From Nostoc flagelliforme FACHB-838 (GTDB lineage: Bacteria > Cyanobacteriota > Cyanobacteriia > Cyanobacteriales > Nostocaceae): a stretch of DNA of 56,297 nucleotides. The notes under the pieces were generated by a model. That model saw only the letters and a program-made list of their open reading frames with translations, searched no databases and had not been told where the DNA came from. The stretch is from positions 1 through 56,297 of the forward strand of contig NZ_JACJSI010000044.1 of NCBI RefSeq assembly GCF_014698065.1, given 5' to 3'. Position 1 is the stretch's first letter, and each line of letters opens with the position of its first letter. The translations under genes and the position numbers were made by a program. This document shows positions 24,401 through 32,243 of this stretch, one piece after another.

Positions 24401-25996
24401 TACCTGATGTACAGCGATAAGCTAGAGCGCTCCAATACTGGAAGGCTGTCTGCTTTTATGCTGCGGAAGTACGCTCATCTGGAAAATGGTGGTTGGTGGT
24501 GCAATGCTGGCGTTGATCCCCGCTCCTTCCTTAACCTACAGTCGGGACAGAAGCCAGAGGAGAAGATTTGGGGATGCTACAAGCCCAACGCACCCAGAGA
24601 AAACCCAGACAAACCAGGCAAATTCATCAAATACGAGCATCCCCCAAAAACCGACCTCAGCATCTTTCTTATAGATGTGCCTGATTATATTGCCGAGCGC
24701 ATCTATGACAAAGCTGGGGTACAACCGACCCAGAGCGATCGCCAATCGGGATTTTGGTATTGTGTTTGGAAGCACAATATACCAGTTAGCATTACTGAGG
24801 GTGCAAAGAAAGCAGCTAGCCTATTGAGCCAGGGTTATGCAGCAATCGGACTGCCAGGAATTTACGCTGGGTATCGCAGTAAAGATGCTTTGGGGAATGA
24901 AATTAAAGCCAGACTTCATGAAGAGTTAGCCATTTTCGCTACCCCAAAACGTGAGATGACATTTTGCTTTGATTACGAGACGCGACCTGACACCAAGCGG
25001 AATATCGACATTGCTATCTCGCGCACTGGTGGTTTGCTGGAGCGCCTTGGGGCTAAGGTCAGTGTGGTCAGTCTGCCCGGAACCGAAAAAGGCGTTGATG
25101 ATTTTATTGTGGCTCAGGGTGGGCTAGCCTATTATGAGTTAACCTGTAAAGCTTTAAGGCTGAGAGAATGGCGCAAGGATAATCAACGGCAGCGGCATTC
25201 ACCACCAGAACCACTTAAAAAGCTGAGGAAAGATGAACGTAAACTCCAGTTATCAGCTAAGTTCGCTCAAGATGAACAACAAATAGTCAATATTGAGGCG
25301 AAAACTGGGTCAGAAGAAATCAGGGTCAAATGTGAGTCAGAATTCCATGCAAGTGCAACCCCAGTTCAGGAAAATCCTGCTCCTCCTGTTCCTGTGTTGT
25401 CTTCTTTGCCAGAGCCACCTAAAAAACTCAGTCCAGAATTACATCAAGAAAGGTCATTAATTAAGTCTGTTGAAGATGAAAACAGTCACGATAAACAACG
25501 AATTGCACGAAATTTAAATCGATTTAGCGATAAAGACTTCTTGTTGGCAGCAGAGTTTATAGTGGATTACTTCAGTACATCTGCTTCACGTCCTCCATCA
25601 CAAGCTGATAAACATTCTATTCTCTCTGAGATTGAAACCTGCTGTCAGCAGATTGATAGCCTGTGGATAAAGCATGAAGAACAAAAGAAGCTGATTGAAT
25701 CAGCCGATAAGAAACCAGTTTTGAGAGGTAATAAACAAATTCATCAGGTAATCATAGAACAACAATATACTTTGGAGATGATTAGGAAGAATCTCAAACA
25801 AAAAGAGCAGTTTGAGCAACAACTATCTGATTGGGAGAAGCAATCTGAGGCACATCAAAAATGGTTAAATCACCCTGATACTATTCAATTCCAGGTGATT
25901 CTTGAAGTTTTGAAAACGCCTCAAATGCTAGAACGATTGGCTAACACTAAACAAGAATCACAACAACAGAAAGTGCGGTTTAAACTTAATAACTGA
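21434..25996 (+). CDS. traI: MobF (TrwC/TraI-type) relaxase-helicase fused to a TOPRIM-like DUF3854 domain
   Basis: A 1520-residue protein. Residues 1-300 are the TrwC relaxase: candidate nicking tyrosines near 17-23 (EYFLEGYYQ) and the metal triad DPHLHTH with His155/157/159. Residues 400-860 are a RecD-like helicase: Walker A GVAGAGKT at 421, Walker B VVDEAG with Asp490, GDTRQLSAVEAG, and the C-terminal SSQGKT...VAVSRAR motif. Residues about 950-1255 match the DUF3854 domain known from cyanobacterial replication-type proteins, with TOPRIM-like Glu1122 (TEGAKKA) and an acidic DYE near 1180. The tail is coiled coil. The start is GTG (VLTAKNA in TrwC register). It nicks at oriT and unwinds the transferred strand. 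Residues about 877-911 are a repeat insertion. Confidence 0.88.
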   Translation: MDVLTAKNASPQRAVEYFLEGYYQEGESRWYGKGAKKLKLSGAVNNKETFSNIVNGRSPDGSRQLSARTLSSSQRRAASDFTFSAPKSVSLMALVAGDQGLIKAHQSAVEQVLALIEERYACTRVTTDSGREIVNTGNLVVAEFDHIESRELDPHLHTHALVMNMTEVSDGEWYSTLNDDIFANKKFLGMAYQSYLAVEVQKLGYEVEAKKHGQFEIKGFKEEDLKEFSLRRQQILGAIGENSNWAEREKIWSSTRKRKEKIDPEDLKAKWKEEAAALGITFVQPAGLKPEFQALPVTQESLEDAIAHCSERNVAFTQSDLEKFILSQGLATDVRTIEPLIKSHPDLISLSEQHRDYTTLAAVQREIATIRLMQQGQGKVNVLAHPEFVDSHLEKTALNSGQRRAVLEAATTTDQFIAWQGVAGAGKTFALRELKAIAVESGYTIKGFAPSSMAAKVLGEELDIQAETVARLLVSEPPPVIQPNQIWVVDEAGLLSAAYAMSLLERATQEQARVILVGDTRQLSAVEAGNPFKSLQQAGIKTSHLNESLRQRAPELKLAVDLIAEGRIEEGFERLDENGCIQSMEAELKIDTIARDYMAATKEQRARTLVLAGTNRERLQITQAIREQLKAEGSLGAATNITQLRAKDLTRVQMRYTHNFELGDVVMPTRNYKRRGLEKGKLYSVVGKDTDRLTLITDDGSHLEVNIGFDKAVYQRQGIEIAVGDRLRWTKNDRQLGRRNGQEFVVKAIEGYSAQIQYLDNGRIESISLAQAQCLDYAIVSTTYSSQGKTADRVLIAADNTIGQESFYVAVSRARYELKLYTEDKSNLLSLAQSSRAKENALALVRQKEQQRQYQQAKEKEKVVVNAIVTSKPENILLRTGERLRGKGQGEEELTDSSFTPDLPLTRNEVLTTPTLQSIQSPIIKQPSARAIQTEAFWTPSDISSSPNHIELSHWQELVKGSAIHPEIVTRNFKSLQNDPIEHEHEAWEYLMYSDKLERSNTGRLSAFMLRKYAHLENGGWWCNAGVDPRSFLNLQSGQKPEEKIWGCYKPNAPRENPDKPGKFIKYEHPPKTDLSIFLIDVPDYIAERIYDKAGVQPTQSDRQSGFWYCVWKHNIPVSITEGAKKAASLLSQGYAAIGLPGIYAGYRSKDALGNEIKARLHEELAIFATPKREMTFCFDYETRPDTKRNIDIAISRTGGLLERLGAKVSVVSLPGTEKGVDDFIVAQGGLAYYELTCKALRLREWRKDNQRQRHSPPEPLKKLRKDERKLQLSAKFAQDEQQIVNIEAKTGSEEIRVKCESEFHASATPVQENPAPPVPVLSSLPEPPKKLSPELHQERSLIKSVEDENSHDKQRIARNLNRFSDKDFLLAAEFIVDYFSTSASRPPSQADKHSILSEIETCCQQIDSLWIKHEEQKKLIESADKKPVLRGNKQIHQVIIEQQYTLEMIRKNLKQKEQFEQQLSDWEKQSEAHQKWLNHPDTIQFQVILEVLKTPQMLERLANTKQESQQQKVRFKLNN
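24064..24165. repeat. Purine/pyrimidine hairpin repeat inserted in frame in the relaxase gene
   Basis: A purine arm (GGGGAAAGGTTAAGGGG type, 24074-24104) and a pyrimidine arm (TCCTCCTTTACCCC, 24121-24150) separated by a short spacer match the interior of the A/B elements, without their conserved ends. The frame is kept and encodes ERLRGKGQGEEE followed by FTPDLPLT, in a linker between the helicase and the DUF3854 domain. Confidence 0.7.
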
Positions 25997-26024
25997 ATTA
26001 CATTTAGCGTTCATCCATGCTACT

Positions 26025-26231
26025 TTATAAATCTGATTCTGTTAACTCAGCAATTTTCATCAAGGCTTTTAAAGTTCCGATTTTTAAATCTTGATTCCGA
26101 TGAACTGGAATGGATAAGATTTTGCTGATTTCAGAATTTTCATAAATATGATGACTACCTGTAATTTTCTTTAAAATCCAACCTTTTTTCTCGACAATTT
26201 TACAGAGTTATTTACCAGAAATCGACTTCAT
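26025..26231 (-). pseudogene. hicA: hicA toxin gene with in-frame stop at codon 8
   Basis: ATG 26231 overlaps the hicB stop by three bases. Translation gives MKSISGK, a TAA (26208-26210), then LCKIVEKKGW, GSHHIY with the catalytic His region, IPVHRNQDLKIGTL and a normal end: 69 codons, the HicA length. The residue lost is at a position often Glu in the family, so a single GAA-to-TAA change explains it. No downstream start could restore the domain. The mRNA-cleaving toxin is therefore inactivated while the antitoxin is intact, unless the stop is read through. Confidence 0.85.
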
Positions 26232-26431
26232 ACAGCAATTTCCACAATCTGAGCCGTATTTTCAAAGGATTGGCTGTTATTAGCCACTTCTAGCCATCCT
26301 TCAATTGCGTCTTTAAGGTTGCTGATGACTTCTTCCATTGTGTCACCTTCAGTAATACACCCAGGTAAAGCGGGGACTTCTGCCCAGTAACCTCCTTCTT
26401 CAGCCAAATGAATTATGGCTTTTATCTTCAT
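26228..26431 (-). CDS. hicB: HicB-family antitoxin
   Basis: A 67-residue protein with the partial RNase-H fold signature of HicB: AIIHLAEEGGYWAEVPALPGC, then EGDTMEEVISNLKDAIEGWL. There is no C-terminal DNA-binding extension, which is usual for the short form. It precedes hicA with a 4-base ATGA overlap. Its toxin partner is broken by a nonsense codon, so the antitoxin is presently without a local target. It lies between the convergent relaxase gene and the type IV secretion operon. Confidence 0.9.
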   Translation of the reverse strand: MKIKAIIHLAEEGGYWAEVPALPGCITEGDTMEEVISNLKDAIEGWLEVANNSQSFENTAQIVEIAV

Positions 26432-26534
26432 GGCAATCTATATGTCAATGTCATCCTAATATGATTATAATCGTTAGCACAAAAAACAAGAGCCGACCCT
26501 AATACTTGTCGGGTATTGGAGCCTACCTACTTAC

Positions 26535-27908
26535 TTATTGTCTTAATTTCGATGATTGAGTTTGAGATTCAGAATGCTCCAAATATTCCTCAACCATCGG
26601 ACGAACTTTTTCGAGCGCTTCTACATCTTGCTCAAGAGCAAGAGATGTTAATGCCCCATCTTTCATCACATCTCGCCCATCTTTAGACTGAATTGAAATA
26701 GCATTACCCTGCTGGTGGAAATGAAAGTTTTGGCTTTCAAAGCTAATCGAACCATCTGCTTGCCTGTCTCCAAAAAGTTGCAGCATCGCTCCTACACTAG
26801 CTTCTATAGCTTTACCTTTGGTTTCCCTAATACTGGTATTGACAGCTTGAATACCTTCCTTAACAGTATTAACAGCTAAAGACTGTGTATCCTGAGCCAT
26901 CTTGGTAACTTCCTTATGGATACTTTGAACCTGTCCCACCACTTTATTCTGAAATTCTTGGGCAGCAGTGTGAGTAGTTTCTTTGATACTATTTACATTA
27001 TTAATCGCATTCTGGAAATCTGTTTTTACTTGGTTTTTGAGGTCATTGATTTGTGATTGCACCTCAGCTTTCAAACTAGTAATTTGTTGACTTACCTGGG
27101 TCTTAAGCTCCTCAATCTGGTTTTCAATTTGAGATTTTAATTTGTCAACCTTGGGAGTCAGAGCAGTTTTCGCTTGGTCAACTAAATTTTTGGCTGTTTG
27201 TTTTACCTTACTTTCAACTGAACCTACCCAGTTTTGCAAAGCTGAGTTTTTGATTGTGGGAGTACTGCGATTCAGGATACTTTCCAATCCCTTCTGAAGC
27301 TGCTCAATCGTCTTCTGTTGCCGCTCAACTGCTTTCTTAAAACTTTCAATTTCAGTAGATAACTTTTGAGTAATTTCACTCGATTGCTTCTGAACTTTTA
27401 AGCTATCGATTAGTATCTGTTGTTCTTGAACTTGTTTTTGTAGACTATCAATTTGCTTTTGTAGAGACTCTATGGTGATAGACTGAAGTGGAGATTGCTG
27501 AGGAACTTCAGCTTTATTGGTCTGAGCTTGAGTCTGAATTAGTTTATTATTCTGAGTCTGAGATTGAGTAATTGATAGTCCTAGCTTATCTGTAATTACC
27601 TTACCGTCCTTGGCATGAAAAACTTTTTCATTGCCAATTGTGATTCTGACAGAACCTTTTAACTTTTCCGGGTCAGAGATAGCTTTGTTTAAAGTATCCA
27701 CTAACTCTGGAGTCATTGAATTGGTAAATGGCTTTTGTCCAATAGTGCCTTTATACTTAGCTTCTCTTCCTACAAAAATCGTTACATCCTTGCTTTGCCC
27801 TAATCCCTGAAACTGCCCTTTTTCTTGAATTTTCTTGAGAATCGCATCTAAAATATCGAGATAATCTTGTTGAACTTGTTTACCTTCGCTTCTGGACTCT
27901 TCAAGCAT
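26535..27908 (-). CDS. Long coiled-coil protein, last gene of the T4SS operon
   Basis: 457 residues. The N-terminal 110 residues look globular (KDVTIFVGREAKYKGTIG). Residues 140-220 and 240-370 are coiled coil with repeated LKSQIENQIEELK-type heptads, and the C-terminus is globular again (SISFESQNFHFHQQGNAISI). No signal peptide or membrane segment is seen. Its ATG overlaps the stop of the upstream gene by 8 bases, and it ends the long minus-strand transfer operon. The function is unknown; the position beside the coupling protein suggests a transfer or mating-pair accessory role. Confidence 0.65.
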   Translation of the reverse strand: MLEESRSEGKQVQQDYLDILDAILKKIQEKGQFQGLGQSKDVTIFVGREAKYKGTIGQKPFTNSMTPELVDTLNKAISDPEKLKGSVRITIGNEKVFHAKDGKVITDKLGLSITQSQTQNNKLIQTQAQTNKAEVPQQSPLQSITIESLQKQIDSLQKQVQEQQILIDSLKVQKQSSEITQKLSTEIESFKKAVERQQKTIEQLQKGLESILNRSTPTIKNSALQNWVGSVESKVKQTAKNLVDQAKTALTPKVDKLKSQIENQIEELKTQVSQQITSLKAEVQSQINDLKNQVKTDFQNAINNVNSIKETTHTAAQEFQNKVVGQVQSIHKEVTKMAQDTQSLAVNTVKEGIQAVNTSIRETKGKAIEASVGAMLQLFGDRQADGSISFESQNFHFHQQGNAISIQSKDGRDVMKDGALTSLALEQDVEALEKVRPMVEEYLEHSESQTQSSKLRQ

Positions 27909-28311
27909 GATTCTGCCCTTTGAAAACTGAGTTTAATAATAAAGAGGGTTTGACAATTACATCAGGTAAAACTACCCCACCTAATCTATTAAGGATTTCT
28001 CTGCCTTCAATCTGAATGTAAGCCCATTGATCGTCAATTTGAACTGCTACTGATGGAGTATTATCGTCTAAATTACGTACTCTATAATCTTCTAAAACTC
28101 CATTCCTTATGAATACATCAGGACTATCAGTATATCCATAATAAATTTCGACTAATTCAGGTATGTAATTATCTGGGAAAGGTGGTTGATCCCAAAATTC
28201 ACCAGCATTAACAATATCAACTCGATATTTGTTGGCTAGTGCTGCTATTTCTGAGGGCAGTTTTGCAAGCTGTTCTAGTTCATAAGCTGAAAACTGGCTT
28301 ATGTTCTCCAT
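27901..28311 (-). CDS. Hypothetical small acidic protein next to the coupling protein
   Basis: 136 residues, without membrane segments or recognised motif (AYELEQLAKLPSEIAALANK; RVRNLDDNTPSVAVQIDD). I choose ATG 28311 because AGGAG lies seven bases upstream; the frame extends to a GTG at 28329. It lies between the coupling ATPase gene and the coiled-coil gene, overlapping the latter by 8 bases, so it is co-translated with transfer functions. Confidence 0.6.
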   Translation of the reverse strand: MENISQFSAYELEQLAKLPSEIAALANKYRVDIVNAGEFWDQPPFPDNYIPELVEIYYGYTDSPDVFIRNGVLEDYRVRNLDDNTPSVAVQIDDQWAYIQIEGREILNRLGGVVLPDVIVKPSLLLNSVFKGQNHA

Positions 28312-28321
28312 ATTAAAGCTC

Positions 28322-30085
28322 CTAAACACCTTTTAATTTGTCACGAATTTCTGACTTTTTATCTACCAGAGGTAATAATTTCTCTGCTTCTAACATACGT
28401 CTCTCTAACTCTTCACCCGCTGGTTCCCTCAGAGTAGATTTTGATACAAACTGCTGCTGAATTTCATACCAGGTTTTAATACTTGTAATCTCAGAATCGA
28501 TATCATTCTTGGGTATCCGAATTTGCTCAAGCAGAGGTAAACCAATATCCTTCCTAGACCGAAATCCGGGACTAACAATTACAGCCTTTCCCTCTGCCAG
28601 AGAATTGAATTGGTTCACCTCAAATAAATTACGGGTACTGTTTTGGTCTGATATGGAAGTACTTGCCCCGGACTTGCCTCCAGAACTACGGGAACGCTCT
28701 TTATGTAGAATTTGTTCATCTCCCAGGAATTTGCTGAATCTCTCAGCCGCGACATCATCTTGGGGATTAAAGAAAGCTTTTGTTGCACACCCACCAAAAA
28801 TTGCATTAGTTGTCTCCTTTCCATAAGCTTGTTCAAGTAGTGATAAGTTCTGTAATCCCAGAATTGAAACCAAACCATCCTCACGGTTTTGATTAAGCCA
28901 GTCCACCAGGGCTGGCAGATATAAAGTAGGGAGTTCATCAAGGGCTAACACCAGAGGCTCAGAACGTTTTTTTGCAACATTCCGACTAACCAGTAGATGC
29001 AAGATGGAAACCAGTAGAGGGGCGATAACATCTCGCTTCTCTTTATCTATGCCAAACACCACCATCTGCCGTCCCTTCAAATCCAAAGGGATATTCGTTT
29101 GACCACAGAAAGCAGCAAGAGCAGAAGGCACCATGAACCGTGTAAACAATCCGCTGGCATTACCGACGATACTAGCGGCGGTTTCTGGACTGCCGGCGAC
29201 TGAGAGGAACTGGGCAAAGCTGGCTTTCACCCAAGGGTTACATTTCGCTTGCTGCAAACGTTCAATCAAGTTGGGTAAGCTGAGAATGGCTTGACACATC
29301 ATCACGTCGGGGAAGCAAGTTCCTCGTACCAGCATGAAAATAGCTTGAGCCAGCTGATCCCCGGCATTGGAGAAGAAACCTTTGTCTGATTCGCCACTGG
29401 TCAGCTTAAAATTGCGATTTAACGTGACAGCCAACTGTCGCGCCATCTCAGCATCAGTTTCACTGCTTAAAAAGTCAATAGGATTTGCGATCGCTGACTC
29501 TCTAAATCCGGGGGCCAGTACAGTGACCTTGTAGCCTCGCTCAACTGCATAACCTGCCAGCTTGGGAGTTTGTCCCTTAGCTCCCTCTGTAGCTGATTCC
29601 TGGTGCGCGTATTTGAAATCGTATAAAATCACTGGCAAACCCTGGTCGATGGCAGAGCGTACCAAAGGGTTAATCATCGAAAACGTTTTCCCAGACCCAG
29701 CCCCACCACAAACCAAAATGCCACGCTGGGCATCTGGCAGGTATAACGAAGAGGAATCCTCTGGCAGATAAGTAATTTTTTTACTGTTGAGAATTTCGAC
29801 CTTAGCATTTTTGGGAGTCCCTATGAACAGGGCGACTCGGTTATGCTTGCGTTCCTCAATTTGCTTGCAGGCGAGTTTACGAGCTGCTGTTTTCTCTCTA
29901 CTTCCTGCCCATCGCGCTCGTGCCAGTTTAGCTCCTCCACCTCTACCCTCTAAAAACTTAGCTAATGCTAGGGCGCTTACAGATACTAGCAGCGCTAGCC
30001 CCATAGGGGAAAAGAGGGCAGTTTCCAGTCCGGGCGGAATGATTTGATTTCCAATGTCTTGTTGAGAGGGTGTTTGCGCTGTCAT
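28322..30085 (-). CDS. traD: VirD4/TraD-type coupling protein (conjugation ATPase)
   Basis: 587 residues. There is one hydrophobic N-terminal segment (LALLVSVSALALAKFLE), then the RecA-like ATPase with Walker A CGGAGSGKT (residues 126-134) and Walker B VLALDELPTL near 345, followed by the VirD4/TraD-typical QNLSLLEQAYG and a C-terminal region. The family docks the relaxase-DNA complex to the secretion channel at the inner membrane. Its ATG overlaps the stop of the preceding gene by 4 bases. Having one N-terminal hydrophobic segment instead of two is slightly unusual but seen in the family. Confidence 0.88.
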   Translation of the reverse strand: MTAQTPSQQDIGNQIIPPGLETALFSPMGLALLVSVSALALAKFLEGRGGGAKLARARWAGSREKTAARKLACKQIEERKHNRVALFIGTPKNAKVEILNSKKITYLPEDSSSLYLPDAQRGILVCGGAGSGKTFSMINPLVRSAIDQGLPVILYDFKYAHQESATEGAKGQTPKLAGYAVERGYKVTVLAPGFRESAIANPIDFLSSETDAEMARQLAVTLNRNFKLTSGESDKGFFSNAGDQLAQAIFMLVRGTCFPDVMMCQAILSLPNLIERLQQAKCNPWVKASFAQFLSVAGSPETAASIVGNASGLFTRFMVPSALAAFCGQTNIPLDLKGRQMVVFGIDKEKRDVIAPLLVSILHLLVSRNVAKKRSEPLVLALDELPTLYLPALVDWLNQNREDGLVSILGLQNLSLLEQAYGKETTNAIFGGCATKAFFNPQDDVAAERFSKFLGDEQILHKERSRSSGGKSGASTSISDQNSTRNLFEVNQFNSLAEGKAVIVSPGFRSRKDIGLPLLEQIRIPKNDIDSEITSIKTWYEIQQQFVSKSTLREPAGEELERRMLEAEKLLPLVDKKSEIRDKLKGV

Positions 30086-31410
30086 TGCCCAGTGCCCACG
30101 ATTACTAAGTTATTTTCTCTAACAGGTATCCACGGCACTGGCCCGATAAAGTAGGGGGTACAAGTTTTACCAACGAAAGGAATATTCGCACAAATCCTCA
30201 AAAACAAGCCAAAGTCTGCTGTGCCAGTTGATTCATTCACCCCTGTCAGCACCACCTTAAAACCAGAACCATAAACAAGTCTCCCTGTAGGTTCCTGACC
30301 ACCGTTGACACTGCCCAAGATGCCGAAGCCCCCTTTCACCTGTTGGGATGAACCGGATGCCCAACGCTTACCGTAGAGAGAGCCACTCTGCCCTGCTAAA
30401 TCGCCTAATTCCATGTAGGCACATTCTTTGCTAGCTTCACAGGCTACAGGAACAGTTTGGCTGCTACGGTCAACGGTTCCAGTTAGGAAGTAGTTGGAAT
30501 TCGCTCGGTTGTCTCCATGTTCTGCTTTACCCAGTACGAGCGATGCAACACCAACTACCCCAGTACCAGCATTAATCGGTTGTGGCATCTGATCGAAAGG
30601 AACTTGGTTTAAACCTGGAACCTGATTAATGAAACTTTGTTGCCAGCTCTGAAATTTACTAATCTCAGTACGGGTAAGCCCAGGTATCGAATCAAGGGAA
30701 TACTGACCCAGATTTAGACGGCTCAGTGGCAGTTTTCCAGCTTGTGGATTGTATTCTAAAATCTGAGAAATAGTACCGCCATAGACAATAGACATCTTGC
30801 AAAAGTTACTTTTGCAAGATGTCGGGGAAAGATCAAAGGTTAAAGGGTAAGGGGAAATTCCATTCCTTTCCCCTTTACCCCTTCCCCTTTCCCCCACTTC
30901 TGCAAGAAGTCTAATACCTTCTTTAGCAAACAAGTCTCTGATAGGTTTGACTTGGCTGACATTGAGATTACCTAATCCAGGAATGGCCTTGACTAATGAA
31001 CTAGGGGTTTGCCATTGCATCAGCCCCAAGTCTTTCAATGTCAAATTTGAGTCAAGTGGTACTATTGCAGATATGGTTTTGAGGCTGAGGGAAGAAGTTT
31101 GAAAAGCATCTTCTACATCTCCCAGCATGACGATAGAATCTACTTTTTGTCCCGCTGACCATGAGCGTCCAGGGTCGTAGCCAAACTTGGGGACTAGACT
31201 TTTTGGAATACTGAGATATCCTGGCTGTTGAACTGGTGGCAGATTAGACCAAGTAATCCGTGACCAATCGGGAGCTTGTACCTGATATTTACCAGATGAA
31301 TAAGTTATTGTTGGCGTTTGAGAATCTGCGATCGCTCTTGGCGACACCAGCAAAGGAAGGGAAATTATAGTTGTAGAGGTTGTCAATAATATATTTTTGA
31401 AGTTAATCAT
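30082..31410 (-). CDS. Secreted protein of the T4SS operon with a repeat-encoded insert
   Basis: 442 residues. A cleavable signal peptide (TTSTTIISLPLLVSPRAIAD) indicates a periplasmic or surface protein. The C-terminal half has four Cys and is Gly/Ser-rich (VGVASLVLGKAEHGDNRANS), resembling mating-pair accessory proteins, but no family is recognised. Residues about 166-207 (AEVGERGRGKGERNG ... SPTSCKSNF) are translations of a family-C hairpin repeat (30791-30914) inserted in frame. Start and stop overlap neighbouring genes by 4 bases each, so it is a coupled component of the operon. Confidence 0.7.
   Translation of the reverse strand: MINFKNILLTTSTTIISLPLLVSPRAIADSQTPTITYSSGKYQVQAPDWSRITWSNLPPVQQPGYLSIPKSLVPKFGYDPGRSWSAGQKVDSIVMLGDVEDAFQTSSLSLKTISAIVPLDSNLTLKDLGLMQWQTPSSLVKAIPGLGNLNVSQVKPIRDLFAKEGIRLLAEVGERGRGKGERNGISPYPLTFDLSPTSCKSNFCKMSIVYGGTISQILEYNPQAGKLPLSRLNLGQYSLDSIPGLTRTEISKFQSWQQSFINQVPGLNQVPFDQMPQPINAGTGVVGVASLVLGKAEHGDNRANSNYFLTGTVDRSSQTVPVACEASKECAYMELGDLAGQSGSLYGKRWASGSSQQVKGGFGILGSVNGGQEPTGRLVYGSGFKVVLTGVNESTGTADFGLFLRICANIPFVGKTCTPYFIGPVPWIPVRENNLVIVGTGQ
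30791..30914. repeat. Family-C hairpin element inserted in frame
   Basis: The left end is a perfect palindrome with 16-bp arms (GACATCTTGCAAAAGT, one base, then its complement; 30791-30823). The right end is ACTTCT-gca-AGAAGT (30894-30908). Purine (30825-30854) and pyrimidine (30865-30892) arms lie between, as in families A and B. The ORF of the secreted T4SS-operon protein continues through the whole element without a stop. Confidence 0.8.
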
Positions 31411-32243
31411 CTATTTTGTCCCCAATCGAGCAATTGATTAAAAACTGATAGAGTCACCCCTGATAAAGAAGCTGCTTCTTCTCGACTTTTGCCCCGTCGT
31501 AGTAAGCGAATAGCATCTTGAGCTTTCTTCCAAGTAGGTGAATTTAGCTTGATTGTCCCGTTCCGATTAGCAATTGTTAATCCGTAAGCGATAGCATTAG
31601 CATCACTTCTTTGAGTAGAATTATTTAAAGGTAGGGTACTGATAGAAGATACAACGCTAGCAGCAGTAACATTTTGATGATTAGTAGGAGTTACTGTTTG
31701 TTGAGGAGGGGATGGTTTTTTTATTGGTGTTACTGGCAGTCGCTCCCTGGCTAATAATACAGGGTTTGGTCTTGATGAATCAGGTTTAATAACAAGGCTG
31801 GTATAAGTTGGCTTACCTGTAGAAGGAATTAATTTAAATTGGTATTGCTTTTGTCCATTAGTACCACTAGTTAGGATGGTAATCTGTGTACTCCCGTCAC
31901 CACTAGAGGTTATATTAGGAAAATCAATAGGCTTAATGTGGCGGAGAAATAAAACTGTTGCTCCGGCATTTGTGCAATCTTGATTAGAAGTATTCTTTTG
32001 GCATAAATCACCATTAGAAGTGAAAGAGATACGAGAAGGATCTCCTATCCAAACTTGCTTAATAATCTCACCAGTGGGAATAAAGTTTATAGTTAATCCG
32101 TATCCACTCCAAACTTTTAAGTCAATTCCAGATGAGTTAATGCCTTGAGCATCCTGTGAATACACCACTCTAGCTGGAATAGCTAGCGCCTGAGTCGGGC
32201 TAAAAATTAGTAAACTAATCAATAGAAGAGTAAATCTTTTCAT
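31407..32243 (-). CDS. VirB9/TrbG-like T4SS outer-complex protein
   Basis: 278 residues with a signal peptide (LLLISLLIFSPTQALA). The segment GYGLTINFIPTGEIIKQVWIGD is the N-terminal VirB9/TrbG/TraK beta-domain signature. After a Pro-rich linker the C-terminus is helical (KAQDAIRLLRRGKSREEAAS) rather than the usual second beta-domain, so it is a divergent VirB9. It contributes to the envelope-spanning core complex with the VirB10-like protein encoded just upstream; the two genes overlap by 4 bases. Confidence 0.72.
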   Translation of the reverse strand: MKRFTLLLISLLIFSPTQALAIPARVVYSQDAQGINSSGIDLKVWSGYGLTINFIPTGEIIKQVWIGDPSRISFTSNGDLCQKNTSNQDCTNAGATVLFLRHIKPIDFPNITSSGDGSTQITILTSGTNGQKQYQFKLIPSTGKPTYTSLVIKPDSSRPNPVLLARERLPVTPIKKPSPPQQTVTPTNHQNVTAASVVSSISTLPLNNSTQRSDANAIAYGLTIANRNGTIKLNSPTWKKAQDAIRLLRRGKSREEAASLSGVTLSVFNQLLDWGQNR

